A stretch of 64,000 bases of DNA from Peptoanaerobacter stomatis (GCF_000238095.2 NZ_JH815225.1:1714691-1778690); one strand, 5' to 3'; positions 44,967 to 54,327 are shown, counted from the stretch's first letter. Notes: a model not told the origin generated them from the letters alone. A program made the numbers and translations.

Positions 44967-46382
44967 TTGATTAAAGAAAATCAGAAGATATTAAACTTTA
45001 TAAATATAATGATAGATGCACTCATAATAGCATTTACCTATATGCTTGCATATCGTATGAGAGCGACAAGCGATTTGATATTGTATGTACAATCCGTAAC
45101 ATTTTCTCAGTATATGCAATATGTTGTAATTGTTGTGCCTTTATATCTATTTTCATATTATTTGTTTAAAGTATATACTGCGCAAAGACTTAAAAGCCTT
45201 GTTGAAGAAATATCCAAGATTGTAAAGGCTAATATAGTTGCAACAATAGCATTTTTTACCGTATTGTTTATTTTAAAAGATGTCAATTATTCAAGATATA
45301 TGACGCTCATATTTATGTTTTGGAATATGTTGCTTACAGCTATATCGAGAATAGTGCTCAGATATATGCTAAGACGTATAAGACGTAAAGGTTTCAATAT
45401 AAAACGAGCGGTGCTCATAGGTAATAGCGATACAGCTATGGATTTTTTGCAAAAGACACAGCAAAATTTGCAATGGGGATATAAAATAGTAGCTATATTT
45501 GAAGAAAAAGTAAATATAAATAGACAAAAAAGATTGAAAGAAAAATATAAACTGTCCTATATACAAAGATATGATTATAGTATGCTTGAAGAATATCTTG
45601 CAGACAAACGAGTAGACGAAGTGGTAATAGGCATAAAATTGAAAGAATATGAGCATCTTGACAAAATAATAAGAGTATGCGAAAAATCTGGTATAAAAAC
45701 GCAGATAATACCGGATTACCTTAAATATATACCTTCAAAACCCGTAGTTGAACAGATAGATGACATAACTATAATAAATATAAGACATGTTCCGCTTGAA
45801 AATCCTATAAATAAAGTTATAAAAAGGCTGTCCGATATAATATTATCCATAATAGCAATAGTTCTCACATCTCCGATAATGCTTGTGACAGCTATAGCTA
45901 TAAAGATAGAAAGTCCGGGGAAAATAATATTTAAACAGGAGAGAGTCGGATATAACAGAAAAAAATTTTATATGTATAAATTTCGCTCAATGAGAGAGCA
46001 GACAAAAGAAGAAGAAAAAGATAAATGGACAACAAAAGATGACAACAGAAAAACAAAAGTAGGTAAGTTTATAAGGCGGATGAATATAGACGAATTTCCA
46101 CAATTTTTCAATGTATTAAAAGGAGAAATGTCATTTATAGGTCCAAGACCGGAAAGACCTTTTTTTGTAGAAAAGTTTAAAGAAGAAATACCGAAATATA
46201 TGGTAAAACACCAAGTAAGACCGGGAATCACAGGATGGGCGCAAGCTAACGGTCTAAGAGGAGATACATCAATTAAAAAAAGAATAGAATATGATATTTT
46301 CTATATAGAAAACTGGAGTATATCATTAGATTTGAAAATAATAGTGCTTACAATAAAAAACGGTTTTAAAAATGCGTATTGA
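44967..46382 (+). CDS. Undecaprenyl-phosphate sugar phosphotransferase
   Basis: This 471-residue initiating transferase has four or five N-terminal membrane helices (about 10-140), a Rossmann-like middle domain (AVLIGNSDTAMDFLQK), then a C-terminal bacterial sugar transferase domain. Recognisable there are KRLSDIILSIIAIVLTSPIM, FKQERVGYNRKKFYMYKFRSM, FIGPRPERPFF and RPGITGWAQANGLRGDT. WbaP/WcaJ-type enzymes load a hexose-1-phosphate on undecaprenyl phosphate to start a surface polysaccharide. Translation begins at TTG after GGAG; no ATG is available nearby. No other glycosyltransferases follow in the window. Confidence 0.92.
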   Translation: MIKENQKILNFINIMIDALIIAFTYMLAYRMRATSDLILYVQSVTFSQYMQYVVIVVPLYLFSYYLFKVYTAQRLKSLVEEISKIVKANIVATIAFFTVLFILKDVNYSRYMTLIFMFWNMLLTAISRIVLRYMLRRIRRKGFNIKRAVLIGNSDTAMDFLQKTQQNLQWGYKIVAIFEEKVNINRQKRLKEKYKLSYIQRYDYSMLEEYLADKRVDEVVIGIKLKEYEHLDKIIRVCEKSGIKTQIIPDYLKYIPSKPVVEQIDDITIINIRHVPLENPINKVIKRLSDIILSIIAIVLTSPIMLVTAIAIKIESPGKIIFKQERVGYNRKKFYMYKFRSMREQTKEEEKDKWTTKDDNRKTKVGKFIRRMNIDEFPQFFNVLKGEMSFIGPRPERPFFVEKFKEEIPKYMVKHQVRPGITGWAQANGLRGDTSIKKRIEYDIFYIENWSISLDLKIIVLTIKNGFKNAY

Positions 46383-46445
46383 TATTATTTACTAAAAATA
46401 CTGTTTAGATTAAGGTATGCTTAATATATTTTTAATTTATACAAC

Positions 46446-46508
46446 TTTTTATAAATACTTGAAGGTGAATATTTATAAAAGCATTAGCAAGTTTGCTCGC
46501 AAAATAGT
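46446..46508 (+). repeat. Hairpin repeat family C, copy 1
   Basis: TTTTATAAATA pairs with TATTTATAAAA around CTTGAAGGTGAA, followed by the tail GCATTAGCAAGTTTGCTCGC and AAAA. The same arrangement occurs at 50446-50508. The rest of the 217-bp gap holds nothing else. Confidence 0.65.
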
Positions 46509-46599
46509 TTTTGCATTGTTTATAAGAAATATAATATATATTTAATTATGGGAAAGTATCAGTGTAATATATAATCACATTGAATAAAAAGGAGATTGT

Positions 46600-47280
46600 A
46601 TGAAATCTGTTATAGAACAACTGTTTGAATTGCAAGACTTATCGTACAAAGATTTTCACAAAAAACTCATACCCAATATAGATGAAGACAATATAATCGG
46701 GGTAAGAACGCCGGTTCTTCGCAAATTTGCTAAAGAGTTTGCAAAAAGCGAATTGAAAGACGAATTTTTAAATTCATTACCTCATAAGTATTATGATGAA
46801 AACAATCTACACGCTTTTGTAATAGAAGCTATAAAAGACTATGATGAGTGTATAAATAAAATAGACGAGTTTTTGCCATATATAGACAACTGGGCAACTT
46901 GCGACCTATTATCTCCTAAAATCTTCAAAAAATATAAAAAAGAAGTCTATGACAAGATAAAGATATGGATTAAAAGCGATAAAACTTATACAGTCAGATT
47001 TGCAATAGTTACACTGCTTGCGAACTATCTTGATGACGATTTTGAAGAAGAGATGCTGACTCTTGTTACAGATATTAAAAGTGAAGAATACTACATAAAT
47101 ATGGCTATTGCTTGGTATGTGAGCGTGGCACTCGTAAAACAGTATGATTCTACAATAAAATTGATACAAAGTAAAAAATTGGATAAATTCACTCATAATA
47201 AGAGTATACAAAAAGCCATAGAGAGCTATAGAGTAGATGATGATAAAAAGAAGTATTTAAGAACACTAAAAATTAAATGA
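46600..47280 (+). CDS. DNA alkylation repair protein (AlkD-like)
   Basis: The 226-residue protein is entirely helical and HEAT-like: NIIGVRTPVLRKFAKEFAKS near the start, then DNWATCDLLSPKIF, TVRFAIVTLLANYL and YYINMAIAWYVSVALVK. These match the AlkD family of HEAT-repeat DNA glycosylases that remove bulky alkylated bases. The aspartate and tryptophan of DNWATCD correspond to the active-site region. AAGGAGAT precedes the ATG. It stands alone between a C repeat and a terminator. Confidence 0.88.
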   Translation: MKSVIEQLFELQDLSYKDFHKKLIPNIDEDNIIGVRTPVLRKFAKEFAKSELKDEFLNSLPHKYYDENNLHAFVIEAIKDYDECINKIDEFLPYIDNWATCDLLSPKIFKKYKKEVYDKIKIWIKSDKTYTVRFAIVTLLANYLDDDFEEEMLTLVTDIKSEEYYINMAIAWYVSVALVKQYDSTIKLIQSKKLDKFTHNKSIQKAIESYRVDDDKKKYLRTLKIK

Positions 47281-47284
47281 TAAG

Positions 47285-47348
47285 AAAAAAGTACAACATA
47301 ATTTTTGAAAATATCAAAAAACTGTGTTGTACTTTTTTATATTTTATA
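47285..47348 (+). terminator. Terminator after the AlkD-like gene
   Basis: AAAAAAGTACAACA and TGTTGTACTTTTTT give a perfect 14-bp stem, with a 36-base A/T-rich loop. Confidence 0.75.
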
Positions 47349-47466
47349 CTTATTTTTAATAGAATAACAGATATTTTTGTTTTCGATAATTTATCGGCTA
47401 AGCAAAATCAAGAGTATTTAAAATAAAACAGTTTATATAATTTTTATCCATTAATCAAATATAAGC
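47343..47466 (+). repeat. Intergenic repeat family A, copy 4
   Basis: Contains AGAATAACAGATATTTTTG, TTATCGGCTAAGCAAAATCA and AGTATTTAAAATAAAACAG, then TTATCCATTAATCAAATATA at the end. It directly follows the AlkD terminator. Confidence 0.6.
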
Positions 47467-47474
47467 TGATTTGC

Positions 47475-48050
47475 CTAAGCAATAACAGGCAGACCGTAAA
47501 CATCAAAACAATGAGAAACCATAAGGCAAGATATAGTATCTACTGCATTTAAAGTGCTGTATAAGTCATTTTCATAAGATACCCCCTTGCTTTCATATTC
47601 TGTGTGCATTTCATCTATGATAGATTTTATGTTTTCATAATTTATAGTGTCAACCCTCGGTATATCCAAAAGATGTACATCTCTTTGTTTTGTAAACAAT
47701 AAATGAAGCTTTGCTTCAAATTGCATATGCTCTTTTATATGATTGTGATAATATGCTCTATCATTGTGTGGAGTGCAAAAAAAATCTGAAACATAATGTG
47801 TGATTATGCCGAGCCTTATAGAAAACTCCTTCATGCTTATATTATTGCTGTCATTATACAATTTTTCAATCATATTCAGTATATAATCATAAGATACACT
47901 GAAAAAATGTTTTTGTTTCATATATTTCGGCATCAAATCAGGGAGGACTGATCCCCAAACAAGCCATCTTTTATCAAGGCGTATTTTGTTGTTGAGAAGT
48001 ACGCTTTTATATATGTTTTCTCCGATTAATCTGTGAGTAGGAATTATCAT
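47475..48050 (-). CDS. Zinc-dependent phospholipase C-like protein
   Basis: The 191-residue protein matches the zinc-dependent PLC (PF00882-like) fold: N-terminal IIPTHRLIGENIY, LVWGSVLPDLMPKYM, LGIITHYVSDFFCTPHND and EHMQFEAKLH. The histidines and aspartates in these segments are the trinuclear zinc ligands of the family. There is no signal peptide, so it is not a secreted toxin of the alpha-toxin type; a cytosolic role is likelier. It points leftwards into an A repeat. Confidence 0.85.
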   Translation of the reverse strand: MIIPTHRLIGENIYKSVLLNNKIRLDKRWLVWGSVLPDLMPKYMKQKHFFSVSYDYILNMIEKLYNDSNNISMKEFSIRLGIITHYVSDFFCTPHNDRAYYHNHIKEHMQFEAKLHLLFTKQRDVHLLDIPRVDTINYENIKSIIDEMHTEYESKGVSYENDLYSTLNAVDTISCLMVSHCFDVYGLPVIA

Positions 48051-48327
48051 TAATAACCTTTCTTAGACGCTACTACGCCATAAAATACCAATGCCGTTTA
48101 AATTAAAGGATATTAGCATATCTTAATTTAAATGGGCTTTAGAATAAAAATAAATAATTATCAGTTTTTAAAACATAAAATTAATTCTACTATAAAATAC
48201 AAAAAAATTAAATAGTATTTATAAATTTTACAATTAAAAAAATTAATTTAGTAATATATTTTTATTTTGTATAAAATATGTTATAATTTTAATTAATAAT
48301 TAAACAAAATATTTTTGACAGGGGGGA

Positions 48328-48528
48328 TTGAAGATTAAGCTGACTATTGAGATTGAAGAGCATATGATGTCAAGACTTCATACTATAAGCAAGTTAAAAG
48401 ATGTGCCTGTTGAAGAACTTTTACAGACCTTTATACAAAGACAAGTAATATTTGAAGAAGACAGACAAATTACAAAAAGAATTCAAGATATGCCGATTGA
48501 ATTTCAGTTGGAAAATTTTGATGCTTAA
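48328..48528 (+). CDS. Small protein of unknown function before pyrH
   Basis: The 66-residue frame reads KIKLTIEIEEHMMSRLHTIS, then helices with VPVEELLQTFIQRQV and an acidic tail. The strand-helix-helix outline resembles ribbon-helix-helix proteins, but no family is certain. The start is unclear. TTG 48328 is directly behind GGGGGG (too close), ATT 48334 would be well spaced but rare, and ATG 48364 has only a weak site. It lies 36 bp upstream of pyrH in the same direction. Confidence 0.6.
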   Translation: MKIKLTIEIEEHMMSRLHTISKLKDVPVEELLQTFIQRQVIFEEDRQITKRIQDMPIEFQLENFDA

Positions 48529-48563
48529 TGTGTTTTTTTACATAAAACTAAAAGGAGAATAAA

Positions 48564-49265
48564 ATGCCTGCATATAAAAGAGTTTTACTTAAAATTAGTG
48601 GTGAGGCACTATCAGGAGATAAAGGTTTCGGATTTGACGAAGAAATGCTGAAAAGTGTAGCCATATCTATCAAAAAAATATTGAATGAAGGCGTGGAAGT
48701 GGCTATAGTAGTAGGTGGAGGTAATTTTTTTAGAGGAAGAACAGGCAAGAATATGGACAGAGCACAGGCTGATTACATAGGTATGCTTGCAACAGTTATG
48801 AATTCACTTGCTCTGCAATCATATCTTGAAGCGGAAGGAGTAAGTACAAGAGTACAGACTTCAATCGAAATGCGTCAAGTAGCCGAACCATATATAAGAA
48901 GAAGAGCAGTAAGACACCTTTCAAGAAAAAGAGTAGTTATATTTTCTGCCGGAACAGGCAGTCCGTTTTTCTCTACAGATACGGCGGCGGCATTAAGAGC
49001 TGTTGAAATTGGTGCGGATGTATTGTTGCTTGCAAAAAATGTTGACGGTGTGTATGATAGCGACCCTGCAATAAATCCGAATGCCAAAAAATACGATAAG
49101 CTGACATATATGGATGTGTTATCACAAAATTTGAAAGTTATGGATTTAAGTGCAATAACCTTATGTATGGACAACAAACTTCCTCTTTATGTATTTTCTT
49201 TAAAAAATACTGATAATATGGTGAGAGTTATAGAAGGTGCCAATATGGGGACAGTTATAAGCTAA
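48564..49265 (+). CDS. pyrH: Uridylate kinase
   Basis: PyrH phosphorylates UMP to UDP. The 233-residue amino acid kinase fold protein shows [55 protein letters not shown] [11 protein letters not shown] and [20 protein letters not shown], with the C-terminal [24 protein letters not shown] is the ribosome binding site. The order pyrH-(zinc ribbon)-frr is the usual Firmicute translation cluster, here with a small gene inserted and no tsf or rpsB in view. Confidence 0.96.
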   Translation: MPAYKRVLLKISGEALSGDKGFGFDEEMLKSVAISIKKILNEGVEVAIVVGGGNFFRGRTGKNMDRAQADYIGMLATVMNSLALQSYLEAEGVSTRVQTSIEMRQVAEPYIRRRAVRHLSRKRVVIFSAGTGSPFFSTDTAAALRAVEIGADVLLLAKNVDGVYDSDPAINPNAKKYDKLTYMDVLSQNLKVMDLSAITLCMDNKLPLYVFSLKNTDNMVRVIEGANMGTVIS

Positions 49266-49274
49266 GAGATTGCT

Positions 49275-49490
49275 ATGAGAAAATGTATAAGATGTGATAT
49301 GGAGATGGTAGAAGATTGTGAGCTTGTTATATGGGGTTTTGGAAGCGAGTACATTCAGATCAAATCTAATAAAAAGAAAAGAGCATTTTCAGGAGATTTG
49401 GCTACACCTAAAGTGGCAGTTTGTCCAAACTGCGGAGAAGTATCAATATATATAGAAAATACAAGCAAATTAAAAGAGCAATGCAAATAA
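49275..49490 (+). CDS. Small zinc-ribbon protein
   Basis: The 71-residue protein has paired knuckles CIRC (C4, C7) and CPNC (about 50-53), the form of a zinc-ribbon nucleic acid-binding protein. Between them lies a basic stretch (SNKKKRAF). It begins nine bases after pyrH. The function is unknown; such proteins are common near translation genes. Confidence 0.75.
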   Translation: MRKCIRCDMEMVEDCELVIWGFGSEYIQIKSNKKKRAFSGDLATPKVAVCPNCGEVSIYIENTSKLKEQCK

Positions 49491-49542
49491 TAAAATCAAC
49501 AATATTATTTTAAATATATAAAAAAATTTAAGGAGAATAAAA

Positions 49543-50100
49543 ATGTCAAAAGAAATATACAATCATGCAAAAGAAAAAATGGAAAAAACTATATCAGTTT
49601 TGAAAGAAGATTTAAATACTATAAGAACAGGTAGAGCAAATCCTAAAATGCTTGACAAAGTACAAGTGGATTATTATGGAAGTATGACACCGATAAAACA
49701 AATATCAACAATATCTTCACCTGAACCAAGAACATTACAAATACAACCTTGGGACAAAGGTTCATTACATTTGATAGAAAAAGCTATACAATTGGCAGAT
49801 TTGGGGCTTAATCCTACAAATGACGGAAATATGATAAGAATAAACATACCACAACTTACAGAAGAAAGAAGAAAAGAGCTTATAAAACAAGCTCAAAAAA
49901 TGGGAGAACACGCAAAAGTTGCAGTCAGAAATCTAAGACGTGATGCAAATGATTTGATTAAAAAAGCAGAAAAAGACGCACAATTGGCAGAAGATGAGGC
50001 AAAAAAAGAATTGGACAACATTCAAAAATTGACAGACGAATTTGTAAAACACGTAGAAACAGCGATAGTACAAAAAGAAAAAGATATAAAAGAAATATAA
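49543..50100 (+). CDS. frr: Ribosome recycling factor
   Basis: RRF with EF-G splits the post-termination ribosome. The 185-residue protein has the classic features: MEKTISVLKEDLNTIRTGRANPKMLDKV in the three-helix bundle start, VDYYGSMTPIKQISTISSPEPRTLQIQPWDK in the beta domain, and LTEERRKELIKQAQKMGEHAKVAVRNLRRDANDLIKK in the last helix. AAGGAGAAT precedes the ATG. Length and motifs are fully normal. Confidence 0.97.
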   Translation: MSKEIYNHAKEKMEKTISVLKEDLNTIRTGRANPKMLDKVQVDYYGSMTPIKQISTISSPEPRTLQIQPWDKGSLHLIEKAIQLADLGLNPTNDGNMIRINIPQLTEERRKELIKQAQKMGEHAKVAVRNLRRDANDLIKKAEKDAQLAEDEAKKELDNIQKLTDEFVKHVETAIVQKEKDIKEI

Positions 50101-50127
50101 TTAAAAGTTTTTATGGCAATCTGAATT

Positions 50128-50331
50128 ATGAATGATTTAATGAATAAGTATTTAGGCAAAAATGCAGAAGATGTAAAACAAGCACTTATTAATGCAGGAT
50201 ATGAAGTCATAATTGAAAGGATAGAACCTAAAAAAGACAAAGATATATTAAGTGATGAGCTTGTTATACAAATAAAAAAAGAAGAAAACCGTATTTTGTT
50301 GATAACATCAATGTTTAAAAAATATATATGA
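50128..50331 (+). CDS. Small protein of unknown function after frr
   Basis: The 67-residue frame starts 27 bases after frr and reads MNDLMNKYLGKNAEDVKQAL, then INAGYEVIIERIEPKKD and a final VIQIKKEENRILLITSMFKK. It is mixed alpha/beta, basic, and has no membrane segment. Codon use is native. The region before the ATG lacks a strong ribosome binding site. I do not recognise it. It is probably real because it continues the operon without a terminator. Confidence 0.55.
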   Translation: MNDLMNKYLGKNAEDVKQALINAGYEVIIERIEPKKDKDILSDELVIQIKKEENRILLITSMFKKYI

Positions 50332-50445
50332 TTTTTCATATATATTTTTTGACATTTTACAGCAATTAGATTAGAGTGATTTGTATTTAATATGGTATAT
50401 ATATATTTAATATAATGCTCAAATATATTTTGCTCAGGGCACTTT

Positions 50446-50508
50446 TTTTATAAATACCTGCAAAGCAGATATTTATAAAAGCGTTAGCAATCCCTATCGC
50501 AAAACAAT
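50446..50508 (+). repeat. Hairpin repeat family C, copy 2
   Basis: TTTTATAAATA pairs with TATTTATAAAA; inside, CTGC pairs with GCAG around AAA, so the stem is longer than in copy 1. The tail is GCGTTAGCAATCCCTATCGC. It lies in the 310-bp gap before smpB, otherwise empty. Confidence 0.65.
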
Positions 50509-50641
50509 TTGAACATATCTTTAATTTAATGATTTCAGATAAACAGGGTAACGATATTGACTTTTAATACTTTTACTTATTATTTTTATATTAATTGTTT
50601 AACGCCTTAACAGTATTAAAGTTGAAAGAAGGTGATAATAT

Positions 50642-51100
50642 ATGTCTGTTAAAATAGTTGCGACAAATAGGAAAGCAAGGTTTAACTATGATATAAAAGA
50701 AAAGTATGAGGCAGGTATAGAGCTTAAAGGAACAGAAGTAAAATCAATAAGAAAAGGTAAAATAAACATAAGTGACGGCTTTGCATCAATCGACTCAGGG
50801 GAATGCTACTTAAAACAGGTGCATATATCTCCGTATGAGCAAGGCAATATATTCAACGTAGATCCTATGAGAGTAAGAAAGTTATTGCTTCATAAAAGTG
50901 AGATAAATTACCTCATAGGTCAAACCATGCAAAAAGGCTTTTCTCTTATACCGCTTTCAGTATATTTTAAAAACGGAAGAGTAAAAGTTGAAATAGGACT
51001 TTGCCAAGGTAAGAAAAATTATGATAAGCGACATGATATGGCTAAAAAAGATGCGGATATGAAGATAAAAAGAGCTATTAAAGAGTTTAATAACAGATAA
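50642..51100 (+). CDS. smpB: SsrA-binding protein SmpB
   Basis: SmpB delivers tmRNA to stalled ribosomes. The 152-residue protein shows [39 protein letters not shown], the [21 protein letters not shown] segment and a basic tail with [22 protein letters not shown]. All are typical. The ATG follows GAAGGTGATAATAT. The tmRNA gene, often adjacent, is not found in the window. Confidence 0.96.
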   Translation: MSVKIVATNRKARFNYDIKEKYEAGIELKGTEVKSIRKGKINISDGFASIDSGECYLKQVHISPYEQGNIFNVDPMRVRKLLLHKSEINYLIGQTMQKGFSLIPLSVYFKNGRVKVEIGLCQGKKNYDKRHDMAKKDADMKIKRAIKEFNNR

Positions 51101-51120
51101 TTAAGAGAAAGGAATAAATT

Positions 51121-52464
51121 ATGGATGCCACTAAAATAAGTGCAGAAAATAAGATGGGTATAATGCAGATAGATAAATTGCTTATAAGTATGTCTGCACC
51201 TATGATGGTATCAATGTTGGTACAGGCATTGTATAATATAGTGGACTCTATATTTGTTGCCAAGATAAGCGAAGCGGCATTAACTGCCGTATCGCTTTGC
51301 TTTCCTGTACAGAACTTTATGATAGCCGTATTGGTAGGTACTAATGTTGGTGTAAATTCTATATTATCCAGAAGACTTGGCGAAAAAAATCAGAAAGAAG
51401 TCGATAAAATAGCCAATGTTGCAATTTTTTTAGCCATATGTTCAGGAATAATATTTATGATGATAGGTTTTTTTGGAACAGAATCATTTTTTGCAGGTCA
51501 AAACACCAGTGATGAAATAAAAAATTACGGTATGCAGTATATGAGAATAGTATGTATATATTCAATGCCACTATCATTGCTCATATGCTTTGAGAAAATG
51601 TTAAGTTCAACAGGCAGAACGGTATATAATATGATTACTCAGATGACCGGTGCCATAATAAATATAATATTGGATCCGATATTCATATTTGTCTTAAATA
51701 TGGGAGTTGAGGGAGCAGCTATAGCTACCGTATTAGGACAATTTGGCGGGCTTATAGTAGGAATATATTTGAACATTACTAAAAATGATGATGTTCATCT
51801 CAATATAAAACAGATAAGACCTGATTTTAAGATAATTAAAAGCATATTTTCCGTTGGCTTGCCTTCGATAGTTATGCAAAGTATAGGCTCTTTTACAATA
51901 TTCGGAATGAATAATATACTTATGACATTTTCTACTACTGCAATAGCATTTTTCGGAGTATATTTTAAACTTCAAACTTTTATAATATTACCTATGGTAG
52001 GTCTTGCCAACGGACTTATACCGATAGTTGCATATAATTATGGAGCAAGAAAAAAAGACAGAGTTATATCTGCTATGAAGTGTTCGTTTAAATATTCGGC
52101 TATTATGATGATAATAGGAATACTTATAATGCAGGTATTTCCTGCTAATTTATTAAAACTCTTTGATGCATCTGATATGATGATTGATTTGGGGGTTAAA
52201 GCTATAAGAATAATATGCTTTGCCTATGTTTTTGCAAGTATGTCCATAATAATGTCATCTGTATTTCAGGCGCTTGGAAGTGGAGTTACATCAATGATAG
52301 TGTCGCTCACAAGGCAAATTATATTTTTATTACCTCTGGCATATTTCTTTTCATTACAAAAAAATATAAATATGGTTTGGGCTTCGTTTATTATTTCTGA
52401 AGCTGTTGCATTTGTTATGTGCGTGATGTTTTCAAGAGTTATATTAAAAAGATTGGATTTTTAA
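51121..52464 (+). CDS. MATE family efflux transporter
   Basis: The 447-residue protein has twelve hydrophobic segments in two similar halves, with the family starts MDKLLISMSAPMMVSMLVQALYNIVDSIFV-like in each half. The repeated LPSIVMQSIGSFTIF region begins the second half. MATE transporters export cationic drugs using sodium or protons. It starts 21 bases after smpB with GAAAGGAATAAATT and may be read with it. The substrate is unknown. No regulator is adjacent. Confidence 0.93.
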   Translation: MDATKISAENKMGIMQIDKLLISMSAPMMVSMLVQALYNIVDSIFVAKISEAALTAVSLCFPVQNFMIAVLVGTNVGVNSILSRRLGEKNQKEVDKIANVAIFLAICSGIIFMMIGFFGTESFFAGQNTSDEIKNYGMQYMRIVCIYSMPLSLLICFEKMLSSTGRTVYNMITQMTGAIINIILDPIFIFVLNMGVEGAAIATVLGQFGGLIVGIYLNITKNDDVHLNIKQIRPDFKIIKSIFSVGLPSIVMQSIGSFTIFGMNNILMTFSTTAIAFFGVYFKLQTFIILPMVGLANGLIPIVAYNYGARKKDRVISAMKCSFKYSAIMMIIGILIMQVFPANLLKLFDASDMMIDLGVKAIRIICFAYVFASMSIIMSSVFQALGSGVTSMIVSLTRQIIFLLPLAYFFSLQKNINMVWASFIISEAVAFVMCVMFSRVILKRLDF

Positions 52465-52535
52465 AAATAAAAAATGTATTTATTATAAAATATCAGTAAT
52501 ATTTATAGTATTGATGTCAATGATAAGGTGATAAT

Positions 52536-53285
52536 ATGAAGAAGATAGATATATCAGAAATAAAAAATAATTTTCATAAATTTGCTGAACTTAACTTTAG
52601 AAATTCAGAAAATTTTGAATACTATATATTGGATAAGGAATATATATCAAAATTGGAACCTTTTTTTGATGCAGTTCAAAAAGATATATTGAATAAAGAA
52701 ATATTTTTTAGAAATACTTTGCAAGAAAATTTGGACATACTTGAAAGAGGAGGTTTTTTTGTAGCAGCTTTTTCAAATATGGAATTAGCAGGAGTTATAT
52801 CTGTAGATATGGCACATGGAGAAAAATCTCTGCCGACTTTTATGCATCTTTCTCCTACAGATATTTTGAAATCTGTTATCATTGATACCGTATGCACACT
52901 TCCTAAATATAGAGGAAATTCGTTGCAAGAAAAACTTATGTGTATATGTGAATATATATGCTTGCAAAAAGGGCACAAATATGCTTTTATGAGCATATCT
53001 CCAAATAACTATTATTCTGTAAACAATGCATTTAAACAGGAGTATACAATATTTGCAATAGAAGAGCTGTACGGAGATAATCAAAAGGCAGGTCTTACAA
53101 GGTATATATTGAGTTTACCGCTTGGCAAGAGATTGGCAAAGGTAAAAGAGCAGTACAGCGTCATAAATTCAAATATAGATATGCAAAAAGAAGTTATAGA
53201 TTTGGGATTTTTAGGAATGAAAGCAATAAATTTTACATCTGTCGATAAATTTTTTGTAAGCTATTCAAAAGCATTTTATGATTGA
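52536..53285 (+). CDS. GNAT-like acetyltransferase
   Basis: The 249-residue protein has a middle GNAT core: GGFFVAAFSNMELAGVISVDM for the central sheet, then VCTLPKYRGNSLQEKLMCICEYI, matching the acetyl-CoA pyrophosphate loop, and the late PNNYYSVNNAFKQEY typical of GNAT beta-7. The N-terminal 70 residues and the C-terminal 60 are extra. The substrate cannot be told. It is a single gene behind the MATE gene, followed by a terminator. Confidence 0.75.
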   Translation: MKKIDISEIKNNFHKFAELNFRNSENFEYYILDKEYISKLEPFFDAVQKDILNKEIFFRNTLQENLDILERGGFFVAAFSNMELAGVISVDMAHGEKSLPTFMHLSPTDILKSVIIDTVCTLPKYRGNSLQEKLMCICEYICLQKGHKYAFMSISPNNYYSVNNAFKQEYTIFAIEELYGDNQKAGLTRYILSLPLGKRLAKVKEQYSVINSNIDMQKEVIDLGFLGMKAINFTSVDKFFVSYSKAFYD

Positions 53286-53377
53286 TGTTTTAAAATAATT
53301 TATTTTGTTAAAATGGTAAAATAATTCGGATTTTTAATCTTTATGAAATGCTTTAATATTAAAAATATATTTTTATG

Positions 53378-53426
53378 AAAATAATCAGTTTTCTTATATT
53401 TTTTAGAAGAGCTGATTATTTTTTTT
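53378..53426 (+). terminator. Terminator after the GNAT gene
   Basis: AAATAATCAG (53379-53388) and CTGATTATTT (from 53412) form the stem, with a T run to 53426. The loop is A/T-rich, about 20 bases, with possible extra pairing. Confidence 0.8.
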
Positions 53427-53559
53427 GCGTAATATTTAAAAAATATTTAATTTCTATGGTGTATATTGTAAAAATGTGATAAACTATCTCTGTTATAGAA
53501 TAGATTTAAAAAATTTTTATACATCTATAATTCATATTTTTTATTGGAGGTGGTGACTT

Positions 53560-54150
53560 TTGATAATAAAATCATCTAAGCTGAAAATAAGTGCAGTAAA
53601 TCCGTCATCATATCCTGATGATGATTTGCCTTGTATAGCATTTGCAGGACGCTCTAATGTAGGAAAATCTTCGCTTGTAAATTCAGTATTAAAGAGAAAA
53701 ACACTTGCAAGAGTATCACAAATGCCTGGAAAGACGAGAACTATAAATTTTTATTTGATAAATGATAACTTTTACATTGTAGATTTGCCCGGATATGGAT
53801 ATGCAAAATTGTCAAAAGAGGAAAAAGACAGCTGGGGAAAGACCATGGAGCTATATTTTTCTGAAAGTAAAAATTTGAAGCATTTGTTTTTGCTGCTTGA
53901 TATAAGGCATGAGCCGAAAGAAACTGACAGACAGATGTATGAATATTGTAAATACTATAATATACCTGTAGATATAATAGCTACAAAGTCGGATAAAATA
54001 TCAAGAGGACAATATCAGAAGTCTTTTTCAGTTATAAAAAAGTTTTTAAATATAAAAGGCGATGAGGTAAAGATATTCCCTATATCTTCTTTGAAAAAGA
54101 CAGGTATTGAAGAAGTGTCGGATTATATGGAAGAGATACTTAAAAATTGA
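53560..54150 (+). CDS. engB: Ribosome biogenesis GTPase EngB (YsxC)
   Basis: EngB assists late assembly of the large ribosomal subunit. The 196-residue GTPase has G1 GRSNVGKSS, the switch region MPGKTRTINFYLIND, G3 DLPGYGYAK, G4 TKSDK and G5 ISSLKKTG. Translation starts at TTG, six to seven bases after TTGGAGGTGG; no ATG is suitably placed. lonA and clpX, frequent upstream neighbours, are absent. Confidence 0.94.
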   Translation: MIIKSSKLKISAVNPSSYPDDDLPCIAFAGRSNVGKSSLVNSVLKRKTLARVSQMPGKTRTINFYLINDNFYIVDLPGYGYAKLSKEEKDSWGKTMELYFSESKNLKHLFLLLDIRHEPKETDRQMYEYCKYYNIPVDIIATKSDKISRGQYQKSFSVIKKFLNIKGDEVKIFPISSLKKTGIEEVSDYMEEILKN

Positions 54151-54211
54151 TTTTTTGAGATGAATATTTATTAATTTTAAAGTGAGATTATTTTTTAAAT
54201 AATTGAATTTT

Positions 54212-54327
54212 TATACTAATATTCCTTTGATTGAGGGATACATTTATATAAGTGTATAATTGATTTTACTCAAGTAATAGATTTTTAAAAACATAAACAT
54301 CATTACTCTATTAGCCTTTAGTATAAG
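54212..54327 (-). repeat. Intergenic repeat family A, copy 5 (reverse orientation)
   Basis: From ATACTAATATTCCTTTGATTG to TTAGCCTTTAGTATAA, containing TAATTGATTTTACTCAAGTA, the reverse complement of the A core with changes. It fills the gap between engB and the small membrane protein gene. Confidence 0.55.

Noticed and set aside
46446..46508. Intrinsic terminator for the sugar transferase gene
   Set aside because: The hairpin has A rather than U after the stem, is shared in detail with a distant locus, and carries a conserved tail, so repeat family C explains it better.
50101..50641. ssrA (tmRNA) between frr and smpB
   Set aside because: No GGGGCT...-type acceptor pair or tag-coding segment is visible; the gap holds a small frame and a C repeat only.
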